This document shows, in pieces, positions 1 through 8,401 of a stretch of 64,000 nucleotides of DNA. The stretch comes from Knoellia sp. S7-12 (lineage in GTDB: Bacteria > Actinomycetota > Actinomycetes > Actinomycetales > Dermatophilaceae): the NCBI RefSeq assembly GCF_040518285.1, contig NZ_CP155449.1, positions 2,294,001-2,358,000 of the forward strand, read 5' to 3'. Position 1 is the stretch's first letter, and every line of letters starts with the position of its first letter. The notes beneath the pieces are model-generated. The model saw only the letters and a list, made by a program, of their open reading frames with translations, was not told the DNA's origin and searched no databases. The position numbers and the translations under genes are program-made.

Positions 1-786
1 GCGACCGACGCCATCCAGATGTGCCGCGAAGCCTGCGGTGGCGCTGGCTACATGGCCGACAACCGACTCACCGCTCTCAAGGACGACACCGACGTCTTCA
101 CGACCTTCGAGGGTGACAACACCGTCCTTCTCCAGCTCGTGGCCAAGGGGCTGCTCACCGAATTCCAGGAGACGTTCGAGGACAACTCGCCGCTGGCGAT
201 GATTGCGTTCGCGTCGCGCTTCACCGCGTCCTCCATCCTCGAGAAGACCCCCGCTGCCGGTCTCATCTCGCGGCTCAAGTCGCGCGCCCCGAGTGACGAC
301 GATGACGAGGCCGAGTTCCATCGCGGCCGGCAGCTCTCGCTCTTCCTCGACCGTGAGAAGCACGTTCTCGAGGGCGTGGCGCTGCGTCTCGGGAAGGCCT
401 CCAAGGCCGAGCCGGAGGCGGCGTTCCGGATCTTCAACAACGCGCAGGACCACCTCCTTGCGGCTGCAGAGGCGCACATTGACCGGGTCCTGCTCGAGGC
501 CCTCTGCCAGGCGGTCGAGGCGTGCGAGGCAGGCCCGGCCAAGGAGCTCCTCGACAGCGTCACCGACCTGTTCGCGCTGTCGACCATCGAGCGTCACCGA
601 GGGTGGTACCTCGAGCACGGACGGCTCACCCCCACCGGATCCAAGGCCGTGATTCGCAGCGTCGGCGTGCTCTGCAAGGACCTCGCGCCCCATGCCCGCA
701 CCCTCGTCGACGCCTTCGCCATCCCTGACGCCTGGCTGGGCGCACCCGGGCTCCTCGAGCCTCTGCCCGCGGCGTACGACGCGTGA
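1..786 (+). CDS. Acyl-CoA dehydrogenase/oxidase family protein, C-terminal part (5' end outside window)
   Basis: The open frame runs in from base 1, so only the last ~261 residues are present. They begin in the hallmark C-terminal segment of acyl-CoA oxidases/dehydrogenases: CREACGGAGYM followed by DTDVFTTFEGDN, which in the family lies near the FAD and contains the catalytic-base region. The rest is the helical C-terminal bundle. Expected role is alpha,beta-dehydrogenation of acyl-CoA in the cytosol, the first step of beta-oxidation; oxidase versus dehydrogenase cannot be settled from this piece. It overlaps the next gene by four bases (GTGA), so the two are probably translated together. Confidence 0.85.
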   Translation, partial: ATDAIQMCREACGGAGYMADNRLTALKDDTDVFTTFEGDNTVLLQLVAKGLLTEFQETFEDNSPLAMIAFASRFTASSILEKTPAAGLISRLKSRAPSDDDDEAEFHRGRQLSLFLDREKHVLEGVALRLGKASKAEPEAAFRIFNNAQDHLLAAAEAHIDRVLLEALCQAVEACEAGPAKELLDSVTDLFALSTIERHRGWYLEHGRLTPTGSKAVIRSVGVLCKDLAPHARTLVDAFAIPDAWLGAPGLLEPLPAAYDA

Positions 787-1418
787 ACGAGACGCCCTTG
801 AGCCGCTGGGCGCTGGCCGGCGAAGCCACCCACGGTTATGGACCTCGCTTCGCCGAGCTCATCGTTCAGGGCAAGGACGTGGACGGTGAGGCCCGGCTCG
901 CCGATGCCCTCTCGCCCAGGCGGGCCCGCATCCTCGACGCCGGCGCTGGCATGGGCCGGGTCACCGCGGCGCTGCGGGCGCGAGGCCATGACGTCACCGG
1001 CATTGAGCCCGACCGCAGCCTCGTGGTCCAGGCCGAAGACGTCTACCCCGGAATAGGGCTGCTGGCGCTCGACATCCTTGAGGCGTCGCCAGCTGAGCTC
1101 GAAGCCCACGGGCGCCCCACGGCATACGACCTCGTTGTTGCCGTCGGCAACGTCTTCATCCTCCTGGCGCAGGACACCGAGCGTCAGGCGCTCACGAACC
1201 TGCGCGACCTGCTCGCTCCGGGTGGGCGGATCCTCATCGGCTTCCATCTCTCGGCAGGCCCGGCCGGCAGCCGCACCTATCTGCCCGAGGAGTTCGTGGC
1301 CGACGTCGAGGCCTCGGGGCTCAGGGTGGATCTGCGCGCGGGCAGCTATGAGCTCCACCCGGCGAGCGCGGAGTATGCCGTGTGGCTGCTCAGCGCGGTC
1401 TCGTCACCTTCGGGCTGA
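783..1418 (+). CDS. Class I SAM-dependent methyltransferase
   Basis: 211 residues. Residues ~48-60 (ILDAGAGMGRVT) are the glycine-rich SAM-binding motif I; the acidic residue after strand 2 (GIEPD) and a motif-IV-like strand (YDLVVAVGNVF) follow in the usual order of the Rossmann methyltransferase fold. The length fits a single-domain small-molecule or protein methyltransferase. No substrate-recognition domain is visible, so the substrate is unknown. The GTG start overlaps the stop of the acyl-CoA oxidase/dehydrogenase gene (GTGA), suggesting coupling. The 3' end converges on the leftward reductase gene with a 13-bp gap. Confidence 0.8.
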   Translation: MNETPLSRWALAGEATHGYGPRFAELIVQGKDVDGEARLADALSPRRARILDAGAGMGRVTAALRARGHDVTGIEPDRSLVVQAEDVYPGIGLLALDILEASPAELEAHGRPTAYDLVVAVGNVFILLAQDTERQALTNLRDLLAPGGRILIGFHLSAGPAGSRTYLPEEFVADVEASGLRVDLRAGSYELHPASAEYAVWLLSAVSSPSG

Positions 1419-1431
1419 CCATCGCTCGCGA

Positions 1432-2553
1432 TCAGGCCTCCGGCGGCGCCTGGCCCACACTCGCCCTCGTCTCATCGCTCGCGTCCCAGTCGTTGGCCTG
1501 CATCGCGGCGACGACTGTGTCGCCGCGGATCCACCAGGCGCGGAACGGACCGGTGAAGTCACCGCGGGTCAGGACACGGTCGTAGCCGTCCGGGCCAACG
1601 CTCCCGAAGTACTCCATCCCGAGGTCGTACTGGTCAGTGAAGAAGTAGGGCAGCTTCGCGTAGGGCTCGGCCGAGCCGGTGATCGTGGCTGCGGCGGTCT
1701 TGCCCTGGCCGATCGCGTTGTCCCAGTGCTCGACTCGCACTCGGCGACCGAGCACCGGATGGTGTTGGTTCGCGATGTCTCCGATGGCGAGGACGTGGTC
1801 ATCGGAGGTGCGCAGGAGTTCGTCCACGAGGACACCGTCATCGACCTCGAGTCCCGCTGCGGAGGCCAGGGCCGTCCGCGGAGCCGCACCGATACCCACG
1901 ACGACGAAATCGGCATCGGACAGTGCGTCACCCGTGACCGGTGCGCCCAGCCGCAGATCGACACCATGGGCCCGGTGCAGGTCGGCGAAGTGCTGCGCGA
2001 CCTCGGGGCCAAGCACGGCGAGCAGCGGGAGCTCCGCGCCCTCATGGACGGTCACGGCTGCACCGGCCCCACGTGCTGCCGCAGCCACCTCCAGCCCGAT
2101 CCACCCACCACCGACAATGGCGATGCGCGCACCGTCGGCAAGCGCGTCCTTGAGGGCGAGCGAATCCTCCATCGTGCGCAAGTAGTGCACTGGCTTGCCA
2201 CACTCGTCGGCCAGCCGAAGGTGTCGCGGCTCAGAGCCGGTCGCGAGCACCAGCCATTCGTAGGGATGTTCGCCGGCATTTGTCACGACCCGGCGGTCGG
2301 CCAGGTCGATCGACTGGACTTCTGTGCCGGTGCGCACATCGATGTCGTGCTCACGCCACCACGCCTCGTGGTGGACGAAGGCATCGTCTGTTGTTTTGTC
2401 ACCGAGGAGCACGCCCTTGCTCAGAGGGGGACGCTCGTAGGGCAGGTGTTGCTCGGCGGCGAGGATGACGATGTCGTCCGTGAACCCGCGGCCTCGCAGC
2501 TCATCGGCCACCGTCGCACCGGCCAACCCACCTCCGACGATGACGACAGTCAT
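1432..2553 (-). CDS. NAD(P)/FAD-dependent oxidoreductase (rubredoxin/ferredoxin reductase-like)
   Basis: 373 residues from the ATG at 2553. Two dinucleotide-binding motifs are present: VVIVGGGLAGATVA at the N-terminus (FAD) and IAIVGGGWIGLEVA near residue 145 (NAD(P)H), plus the YERPPLSKG signature of the rubredoxin/ferredoxin-NAD reductase branch. Such enzymes pass electrons from NAD(P)H to a small redox protein or flavoprotein. The ATG overlaps the stop of the Cfa-type gene (ATGA), which fixes the start over the GTG four codons upstream. Its place as last gene of this operon suggests (inference) that it supplies reducing power to the FAD enzyme encoded first in the operon. Confidence 0.85.
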   Translation of the reverse strand: MTVVIVGGGLAGATVADELRGRGFTDDIVILAAEQHLPYERPPLSKGVLLGDKTTDDAFVHHEAWWREHDIDVRTGTEVQSIDLADRRVVTNAGEHPYEWLVLATGSEPRHLRLADECGKPVHYLRTMEDSLALKDALADGARIAIVGGGWIGLEVAAAARGAGAAVTVHEGAELPLLAVLGPEVAQHFADLHRAHGVDLRLGAPVTGDALSDADFVVVGIGAAPRTALASAAGLEVDDGVLVDELLRTSDDHVLAIGDIANQHHPVLGRRVRVEHWDNAIGQGKTAAATITGSAEPYAKLPYFFTDQYDLGMEYFGSVGPDGYDRVLTRGDFTGPFRAWWIRGDTVVAAMQANDWDASDETRASVGQAPPEA

Positions 2554-3833
2554 GCCGACCACCACTGACGCAACGGAACTCGCGGCAAGCGGGACTCATC
2601 AAGCCTCGTGGCCAGGACCTGGTGGAGCTGGACGACGTTGCGCTCGAACCCACGGCGCGAGCCTGCGAGATAGAGGCCCCACACCTTGGCCGTCGCCTCG
2701 CCGACCTCCTCCACACACTCGTTCCAGTGCTCGACGAGGTTCTCGCACCAGCCGGTGAGCGTCAACGCATAGTGCTCACGCAGGTTCTCTTCGTGCAGCA
2801 CCTCAAACCCGCTGTCCTGCATCGTCGAGATGATGCGGCCCGAGCCGGTGAGCTCGCCGTCGGGGAAGATGTAGCGGTCGATGAACGGCCCTACGCTCCT
2901 GGGCCGGTTGTCCGGCCGGGTGATGCAGTGGTTGAGGACCAACCCGCCCTCCTTGACATGGTCCAGCATCCACCGGAAGTAGGCCGGGTAATTGCGCACA
3001 CCGATGTGCTCGGTGATGCCGATGGAGGAGATGGCGTCGAACCCGGTCTCGGTGACGTTGCGGTAGTCGTCGAACCGCACCGACGCGAGCTCCCCGAGGC
3101 CCTCACTCTCGATGGCCTCCTGCGCCCAGGTCGCCTGCTCGCGTGACAGCGTGACGCCGAGGGTCCGCACACCCTGGCGCGCGGCATACCGGACCATGCC
3201 TCCCCAACCGCAGCCGATGTCGAGAAGCCGGTCTCCAGGCTTGAGACCCAGCTTGTCGAAGACGAGGCGGTACTTGTTGACCTGGGCCGCATCGAGGTCG
3301 GCGTCGCGCTCGGGGAAGACGGCGCACGTGTAGGCCATCGACGGACCGAGAACGAGCTCGTAGAAGCGATTCGAGACGTCGTAGTGGTGGTGGATCGCCT
3401 TCTTGTCGCGGGTGAACGAGTGGCGCAGCCCTTCGGTGGCGCGACGCCAGCGCGGGAGCGCCTCCTGGGGTGGTGGCGGCGGCGGGGTGAGGCCGCGAGG
3501 CCCGAGGACCTTGGCGAGGTCGACCAAGAGCTGGCGGTCAGGGCGGTGGAAACGCAGCCGCTCGAGGTCGACCAGAGCGTCGTAGGGGTTGCCCGGGTGC
3601 ACGCCCTCGATGAGGAGGTCGCCGGTCGTGTAGGCGCGGACCATCCCAAGGTCGCCCGGGGCCGTGGCGAGGTAGGACAGCGCACGATGGTTCGCGATGT
3701 GAAGCGCTCGCGGTGCGCTGTCCGGTCCGGTCTTCGAACCGTCGTATGCCGTGATGCGCAGTGGGAGAGGTGCCACCACTGCCGCGTCGACGAGATCGGC
3801 GATCGTCCGGGTCTCACGGGTCGTGCTGCTCAT
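2550..3833 (-). CDS. Cfa-type fatty-acyl-phospholipid methyltransferase, probably TmsB/BfaB-like
   Basis: 427 residues with the cyclopropane-fatty-acid synthase architecture: an N-terminal lipid-binding part, then the SAM-binding motif DRLLDIGCGWGG, and the AYTCAVF segment corresponding to the conserved cysteine loop of Cfa enzymes. Family members transfer a methyl(ene) from SAM to the double bond of membrane phospholipid acyl chains. Pairing with an upstream FAD-binding oxidoreductase is the gene order of bfaA-bfaB/tmsA-tmsB in mycobacteria and relatives, where the methyltransferase makes a 10-methylene intermediate and the FAD partner reduces it to 10-methylstearate (tuberculostearate). Junctions on both sides are ATGA overlaps. 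A plain cyclopropane synthase remains the alternative. Confidence 0.85.
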   Translation of the reverse strand: MSSTTRETRTIADLVDAAVVAPLPLRITAYDGSKTGPDSAPRALHIANHRALSYLATAPGDLGMVRAYTTGDLLIEGVHPGNPYDALVDLERLRFHRPDRQLLVDLAKVLGPRGLTPPPPPPQEALPRWRRATEGLRHSFTRDKKAIHHHYDVSNRFYELVLGPSMAYTCAVFPERDADLDAAQVNKYRLVFDKLGLKPGDRLLDIGCGWGGMVRYAARQGVRTLGVTLSREQATWAQEAIESEGLGELASVRFDDYRNVTETGFDAISSIGITEHIGVRNYPAYFRWMLDHVKEGGLVLNHCITRPDNRPRSVGPFIDRYIFPDGELTGSGRIISTMQDSGFEVLHEENLREHYALTLTGWCENLVEHWNECVEEVGEATAKVWGLYLAGSRRGFERNVVQLHQVLATRLDESRLPRVPLRQWWSA

Positions 3834-5230
3834 GCGTGTCGCACCGCCTTGTCATAGAGGTGAGGGAAGCGTCCGCGCGGGTCGTAGGAGTCCTTGAGCG
3901 CGGCATACCCATCGCCGCCGTAGAGCGCATCGAAGTCTTCGCGGGAGTAGTAGGAATCGGAGTAGAGCGACTTGTGCCCGTCGAGCTCGGCGACGCGACG
4001 CTCGATGGCTCGGTTGGTGGCTCCCGGCTGGCCACCGGGGACCGTGGACCAGAAGCCGACGTTGACATAGGTGTGGCGGGGACGGAGTGGATAGAGATCC
4101 CAGGTCGTGTCGCCGCGAAGGCGCAACGGGCACAGCCAGATCGGCTCGATCGGCACCTCATCGAGGAACCAGTCGAGGAACTCAGCCGTGTGCTCGAGTG
4201 GGAGCTCGACGTCCTGCACCACTCGCTCTCGAGGCGGGTTGCCCTTGCGTGCCTCGAGGCGATCCGAGATGCCTCGCCGCTGGTCGAGGGCGACGAGCTT
4301 CCAGTAGACACTCGACCGGCGCCAGCGACTCGGCCACAGCCGACGGATCCGCGGGTTCTGGGCACCGAACGCTCGCGAGCACCAGAACCAGTCGGTGTCC
4401 CAACGCCAGAGGTAGTCGTGGGTCGTGAGCAGGTCGCGTTTGGGCTTCGGGTCGTCGTGCTGGATTGAGCGATAGAAGATCTGCTGCCCGGTGTAGTCGC
4501 TCGGACGGCTCGGCCCTTCGACGGGAGGCTCGTCGACCTGTTGACCGAGGGTGAGGTAGGCCTCGTCGCGGGTGAAGACGACACCGTCGATGTAGTCGAC
4601 CGGCTCAGCGTCGTGGGTGCCGGCAGCGACGATGGCGTCGATGGCCACGCACAGGCTCGCGAGGTCGTGGAAGCGGACGTGGCGCATGGCCACGAACTTC
4701 TTGACGAGTTCGAGCTCGATGCGCAGACGGGTGGCGTAGCCAAGGGATCCGTAGGAGTTCGGAAACCCGTGGAAGAGCCCGGCGTGCTCGTTGTCCGGGC
4801 GGGCGGTGACAATCTCTCCGGTGCCGGTGAGGATGTCCATCTCGACGACGGACTCGTGGGGCAGACCGCTGCGGAACGACGACGACTCGATGCCGAGACC
4901 GGTCACGGCGCCACCGAGGGTGATGGTGCGCAGTTGCGGGACGACGAGGGGTGTGAGCCCGTGCGGCAGCGTCGCAGCGACGAGGTCCTCGTAGGTGCAC
5001 ATGCCGTCGACGTCTGCCGTCTGCGCGGCGACATCGACGACACGAACTCCGGTGAGACCCGAGGTGTCGAGCCCCGGAGTCGTGGTCCGCGTGCGTTCTC
5101 GGAACAGGTTGGAGGTGCTTTTGGTCAAGCGGACGCGCTCGCTCGGCGGAATGGCGGCGAAGCTGTCGAGCAGCCGTCGCTCCCCGTCGGTACGTGTGGA
5201 AACCGGGAGGGTTCGCTCCATGTTGTGCAC
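3830..5230 (-). CDS. FAD-binding oxidoreductase, probable TmsA/BfaA-like 10-methylene fatty acyl reductase
   Basis: 466 residues. The N-terminal half is an FAD_binding_4 (PCMH/VAO-type) domain: YEDLVAATLPHGLTPLVVP, then ITLGGAVTGLGIESSSF, the usual pyrophosphate- and flavin-contacting stretch; the C-terminal half resembles the DHCR24/seladin-like reductase group. Immediate four-base overlap with a Cfa-type gene matches the tuberculostearate pair known from mycobacteria, in which this protein reduces the 10-methylene chain. The GTG at 5230 has a GAGG six bases upstream; an ATG at 5221 is possible. First gene of a three-gene leftward operon. The family call is firm; the substrate is inferred from gene order. 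Confidence 0.8.
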   Translation of the reverse strand: MHNMERTLPVSTRTDGERRLLDSFAAIPPSERVRLTKSTSNLFRERTRTTTPGLDTSGLTGVRVVDVAAQTADVDGMCTYEDLVAATLPHGLTPLVVPQLRTITLGGAVTGLGIESSSFRSGLPHESVVEMDILTGTGEIVTARPDNEHAGLFHGFPNSYGSLGYATRLRIELELVKKFVAMRHVRFHDLASLCVAIDAIVAAGTHDAEPVDYIDGVVFTRDEAYLTLGQQVDEPPVEGPSRPSDYTGQQIFYRSIQHDDPKPKRDLLTTHDYLWRWDTDWFWCSRAFGAQNPRIRRLWPSRWRRSSVYWKLVALDQRRGISDRLEARKGNPPRERVVQDVELPLEHTAEFLDWFLDEVPIEPIWLCPLRLRGDTTWDLYPLRPRHTYVNVGFWSTVPGGQPGATNRAIERRVAELDGHKSLYSDSYYSREDFDALYGGDGYAALKDSYDPRGRFPHLYDKAVRHA

Positions 5231-5333
5231 GCTACGCCTCAGCTATGACGTCCGTCGCCTACTTTCCCTCCGTTGAGCTGGACAGCTTGTCGGACAAACC
5301 CCTGACGTGCGCGTATGCCGCCCGGCTGGCTCT

Positions 5334-5771
5334 TCAGGTCGCGTTTCCTGCGAGTCGCCGGACTCCCGTCCTGCCTTGGCGCGCGAGCTCCTCGTCGATG
5401 GCTCGCCACGTCGCAGCGTCCGGAACGCTCACGCGGGTGATGACGTCCACTCCGGCGGGAGTGAAGAGCGTCTTGGCGAACTCGGTGACCGCCCACGAAT
5501 TGTCGTCAGCGACGTGGGTGACCTGCCATTGACTCCTCAGGAGCTTGAGCAGACCGTTGCCGCGCCATTCGAACGACGTCGGCCCCGTGGGGGTGTCGGT
5601 GCCCCGGATGTGCTTGTTCTTCTCGTCCGACCGGAACGCCACGTCGTCCTCGAGCACGTCGCCACGACGGGTGTAGGTGAAGGTCGGACTGGTGCGCTTG
5701 CCGCTGAGCCACATCGGGAAAGTCGTGGCCACGATGTGCCACGTGCCCTCGAGCTCGTCCAGCAGGTTCAT
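5334..5771 (-). CDS. Small lipocalin-like hypothetical protein
   Basis: 145 residues, no signal peptide or membrane segment. Near the N-terminus the sequence LEGTWHIVATTFPMW resembles the G-x-W start of lipocalin-fold proteins, followed by alternating beta-like stretches (TFTYTRRGDVLEDDV, SFEWRGNG). This would fit a small beta-barrel that binds a hydrophobic ligand, but I recognise no specific family and give the fold only as a suggestion. It is a single gene; the 103 bp on its 3' side up to the FAD oxidoreductase gene hold nothing obvious. Confidence 0.6.
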   Translation of the reverse strand: MNLLDELEGTWHIVATTFPMWLSGKRTSPTFTYTRRGDVLEDDVAFRSDEKNKHIRGTDTPTGPTSFEWRGNGLLKLLRSQWQVTHVADDNSWAVTEFAKTLFTPAGVDVITRVSVPDAATWRAIDEELARQGRTGVRRLAGNAT

Positions 5772-5822
5772 CGCCCGATCCTTGGTGTGGACGTGAAGGC
5801 GGGCCCCAACTCGGAGACAAGA

Positions 5823-5856
5823 AAGACCCGGCGGCGCGCCAGCGCCGCCGGGTCTT
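5823..5856 (-). terminator. Rho-independent terminator after tRNA-Val(CAC)
   Basis: A perfect 15-bp inverted repeat (arms 5823-5837 and 5842-5856) with a four-base loop. Read leftward it is followed by a T-rich run (TTTCTTGT). It begins five bases beyond the 3' end of the tRNA and precedes the start of no leftward gene nearer than 5771, so it should end the tRNA transcript. Confidence 0.85.
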
Positions 5857-5861
5857 GATTG

Positions 5862-5935
5862 TGGACGTGAAGGGACTCGAACCCCTGACCCCTCGCGTGT
5901 GAGGCGAGTGCTCTAACCAGCTGAGCTACACGTCC
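5862..5935 (-). tRNA. tRNA-Val (anticodon CAC)
   Basis: On the minus strand a full cloverleaf can be drawn: 7-bp acceptor stem (GGACGTG/CACGTCC), D arm with AGCTCAGCTGGTTAGAGC, anticodon stem CTCGC/GCGAG with loop CTCACAC (anticodon CAC, reading GTG), and a T arm with GGTTCGAGTCC. The discriminator is A; CCA is not encoded. It is followed directly by a strong hairpin terminator. Confidence 0.95.
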
Positions 5936-5961
5936 GGGCCCACTGGTGAGCGGGCGGACCG

Positions 5962-5991
5962 AGAATACCCGGCCCCACTCCCCCGACGAAA
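5962..5991 (-). promoter_or_regulatory. Possible promoter of tRNA-Val(CAC)
   Basis: On the minus strand a TATTCT hexamer (5962-5967) lies 18 bp from a TTTCGT hexamer (5986-5991), about 27 bp before the tRNA 5' end. The -35 match is weak, so this is only a candidate. Confidence 0.3.
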
Positions 5992-6015
5992 TCAGGGTCC
6001 CGCACCGACGATCGC

Positions 6016-6480
6016 TCAGATCCGGGCAGTGGTGCGCATCCAGTTCTCGAGGCCATCGGGGAAGAACCCGGGGATGCCGGAGAAGTGGAAGGTCAGCCAC
6101 AGCAAAGTCGCGATGAACGCGATCCCGACGATGCCGACGATCCCCTTGACGAACAGGTTCTGGCGCTTGACCCACTCCTCCCAGATGCGGAGATACCTCT
6201 TCACGAAGTCGAGGATGCGTTGGGCCCTCTCGAATTCCGTCGCCCAGATCGCGAGACCAGCAATGACGATGAGCCAGCCCGGCCCCGGGAACGGGATGAG
6301 CAACAAACCCAGGACCACGATGGCGAGCCCAACGATGAACACGGCGACGCGATAGATCTTGGCCGTGGCTGGGTTGGCCCGCAGCCGACGTCGCCACTCC
6401 CAGTCGTCCTCGGCGGCGTCAACCCGGGGGTCGTCATCAAGGTTCTCGCGTGCCTCCCCGGGAGGCGGTGTCAGGGTCAC
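6016..6480 (-). CDS. PGPGW-type (TIGR02611-like) transmembrane protein
   Basis: 154 residues from the GTG at 6480, which overlaps the pabC stop (GTGA). After a charged N-terminal cytoplasmic part there is a membrane segment carrying the signature IPFPGPGWLIVIAGLAIW, an amphipathic linker rich in Arg/Lys/Glu, and another hydrophobic stretch (LFVKGIVGIVGIAFIATLLW). The PGPGW motif defines a family of small actinobacterial membrane proteins of unknown function. Gene context (end of the kdp-pab string) gives no clear functional hint. The 80 bp between it and the tRNA hold the tRNA promoter region. Confidence 0.85.
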   Translation of the reverse strand: MTLTPPPGEARENLDDDPRVDAAEDDWEWRRRLRANPATAKIYRVAVFIVGLAIVVLGLLLIPFPGPGWLIVIAGLAIWATEFERAQRILDFVKRYLRIWEEWVKRQNLFVKGIVGIVGIAFIATLLWLTFHFSGIPGFFPDGLENWMRTTARI

Positions 6481-7325
6481 GGGTCGATCCCCAGGTCTGC
6501 CTCGGCCGTGCGCCACACGTCGACCACCTGCGCGGTCACCGGTCCGGGTGCGACCAGGGAGCGGTCGTCGACCAGGTGAACACCCTGCACGTCACGCGAG
6601 GAGTTCGTGATGATGATCTCCTCGGCACGGGCCAGCACGTCGAACGGCAGCGTCTCCTCGACGACCTCGATCCCGGCCTTGCGGGACCATTCGATCGCCA
6701 GTTCGCGAGTGATGCCGGCGAGGCATCCGCTGTCAAGGGGCGGCGTCCGGAGCACCCCGTCGGTGACGACGAAGACGTTGGACGCGGTGCCCTCGCACAG
6801 TTCCCCGCGAGTGTTTGCGAGCAGTGCCTCCTCAGCGCCGAGGGACCGGGCATGGGTGACTGCGATGACGTTCTCGGCATACGACGTCGTCTTGAGACCC
6901 GCGGTCGCGGCACGTTCGTTGCGCACCCACGGAACGGTGACCACGGCCGCCGACGGTGCGTGCGGCGCTGACGGGGTCGTAGCGACGATGATCGTGGCCG
7001 GCGAGTCGTTGCGGTCCGAACTCAGTGGGCCGGCGCCACCGGTGACAGTGATCCGCACTCGCCCGAAGTCGATCGGGTCTCCAGCGGCGAGAACGGCGGC
7101 GACGCCGTCGCGCACGCGTCCTTCATCGACGGCGGGCAGACCGAGCCCGGCCAGGGTTCGTCCGAGCCGGGCCATGTGCCGTGTCAGCGCGAACGCCTCA
7201 CCCCGCACGATCTTGCACGTCTCGAAGGCTCCGTCCCCGACGGTCACCCCATGGTCGAGTGCGCGCACCGACGGCGCATCAGCATCGACGATCTGACCAT
7301 CCACCCACACCTGGATCGTGTTCAT
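6477..7325 (-). CDS. pabC: Aminodeoxychorismate lyase / class IV aminotransferase
   Basis: 282 residues, fold-type IV PLP enzyme. Typical features are DHGVTVGDGAFET near the N-terminus, TTSYAENVIA containing the region around the PLP lysine (GLKTTSY), and EGTASNVFVV with the phosphate-binding residues. Branched-chain aminotransferases look similar, but the ATGA overlap with pabB argues for aminodeoxychorismate lyase, which releases p-aminobenzoate plus pyruvate for folate synthesis. Start chosen at the ATG at 7325: a GGGAAGG ribosome site lies just upstream and the junction with pabB is overlapped; longer starts would run into pabB. Confidence 0.85.
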   Translation of the reverse strand: MNTIQVWVDGQIVDADAPSVRALDHGVTVGDGAFETCKIVRGEAFALTRHMARLGRTLAGLGLPAVDEGRVRDGVAAVLAAGDPIDFGRVRITVTGGAGPLSSDRNDSPATIIVATTPSAPHAPSAAVVTVPWVRNERAATAGLKTTSYAENVIAVTHARSLGAEEALLANTRGELCEGTASNVFVVTDGVLRTPPLDSGCLAGITRELAIEWSRKAGIEVVEETLPFDVLARAEEIIITNSSRDVQGVHLVDDRSLVAPGPVTAQVVDVWRTAEADLGIDP

Positions 7326-8401
7326 GGTCCAACCTTCCCAGATGCTCCCCGCGCGAGAGACACAAGGCGCGCGGCCTTGAGCTCTGTCTCGTGCAATTCG
7401 CCCTGTGGATTCGATCCCCACGTGATCCCGGCGCCGCTCCCGAAGCGCAGCATCCGGCGGCCCGACCCGTCATCGTCGACCCAAAACGTCCGGATCCCGA
7501 CCGCCAGCAACGCCTCGTCACGATCGGCGTCGATCCACCCGATGGCTCCGCAATAGGGGCCACGAGGCATGGTCTCGAGATCGGTGATGGCCTGCAGGGC
7601 CGTGTGCTTCGGCGCCCCCGACACCGAGCCGGGCGGGAAGGACGCGTCCAGCACCTCACACCAACCGACACCATCGCGCAGCTCCCCCGTCACGTCGGAC
7701 ACGAGGTGGACGAGCCCCGGGTGCTGCTCCACACGGCACAGGTGGTCGACGCGAACGGTGCCCGGACGACATACGTGCTGGAGGTCGTTGCGGACGAGGT
7801 CCACGATCATGACGTTCTCCGCGTAGTCCTTGGGCAACATCTCATCGGCCGTCGCGGCCGTCCCCTTGATCGGACTCGACGTCACTGTGTTGCCGCGTCG
7901 CACGAGATAGGCCTCGGGCGACGCCGACGCGATCTCGAGCCCGGCCTCGGGGATGTCGATCGTCACTGCATATGGAGCCGGATTGCCCTGTGCGAGAACG
8001 TCGCCCAGACCTCGGACACTCCCGTCGCCGATTTCCGCGCTCAGGACGCGACAGAGGTTGACCTGATAGACCGTGCCGCGTGCGATCCGTTCGCGGATCT
8101 CTTCAACCCCGTCGACGTATGCCCTGTCGTCCAGGCTGCTGGTCCACACGCCTTCGACTCCCGGCCAGGTCGTGTCGGCCCGGACAGCGGTCGATGAACT
8201 GGCCGGCAAGCGCGAGACCTGGGACATGCGGACCGCGGTGAGGTCGCCCTCGAAGGTGACGACGACAGCCCAGAAGCCCGCGGTGAGGTCATCGATGTCG
8301 TGCGTGACGGTCTCGACGCCACTGCCCTCGATGACTCCCCCATCGAGGGAGCTGAACCTCGCCCATGCCACGGCGTCGATGCTAGGCGCCATCCACGCCA
8401 T
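7322..8401 (-). CDS. pabB: Aminodeoxychorismate synthase component I (chorismate-binding)
   Basis: 359 residues, covering mainly the C-terminal chorismate-binding core of the anthranilate/aminodeoxychorismate synthase family. Visible motifs are SSPIKGT (the lysine distinguishing PabB from TrpE-like enzymes), MIVDLVRNDL, PPGSVSGAPK and FGSGAGITWGSNP near the end. It converts chorismate and ammonia to aminodeoxychorismate for folate synthesis; the glutaminase subunit PabA is not in the window. The expected Arg after PIKGT is replaced (PIKGTAATADE). The 5' end overlaps kdpE by up to 20 bp, so it may be read from the kdp transcript; ATGs at 8401 and 8392 are both possible. Confidence 0.85.
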   Translation of the reverse strand: MAWMAPSIDAVAWARFSSLDGGVIEGSGVETVTHDIDDLTAGFWAVVVTFEGDLTAVRMSQVSRLPASSSTAVRADTTWPGVEGVWTSSLDDRAYVDGVEEIRERIARGTVYQVNLCRVLSAEIGDGSVRGLGDVLAQGNPAPYAVTIDIPEAGLEIASASPEAYLVRRGNTVTSSPIKGTAATADEMLPKDYAENVMIVDLVRNDLQHVCRPGTVRVDHLCRVEQHPGLVHLVSDVTGELRDGVGWCEVLDASFPPGSVSGAPKHTALQAITDLETMPRGPYCGAIGWIDADRDEALLAVGIRTFWVDDDGSGRRMLRFGSGAGITWGSNPQGELHETELKAARLVSLARGASGKVGP

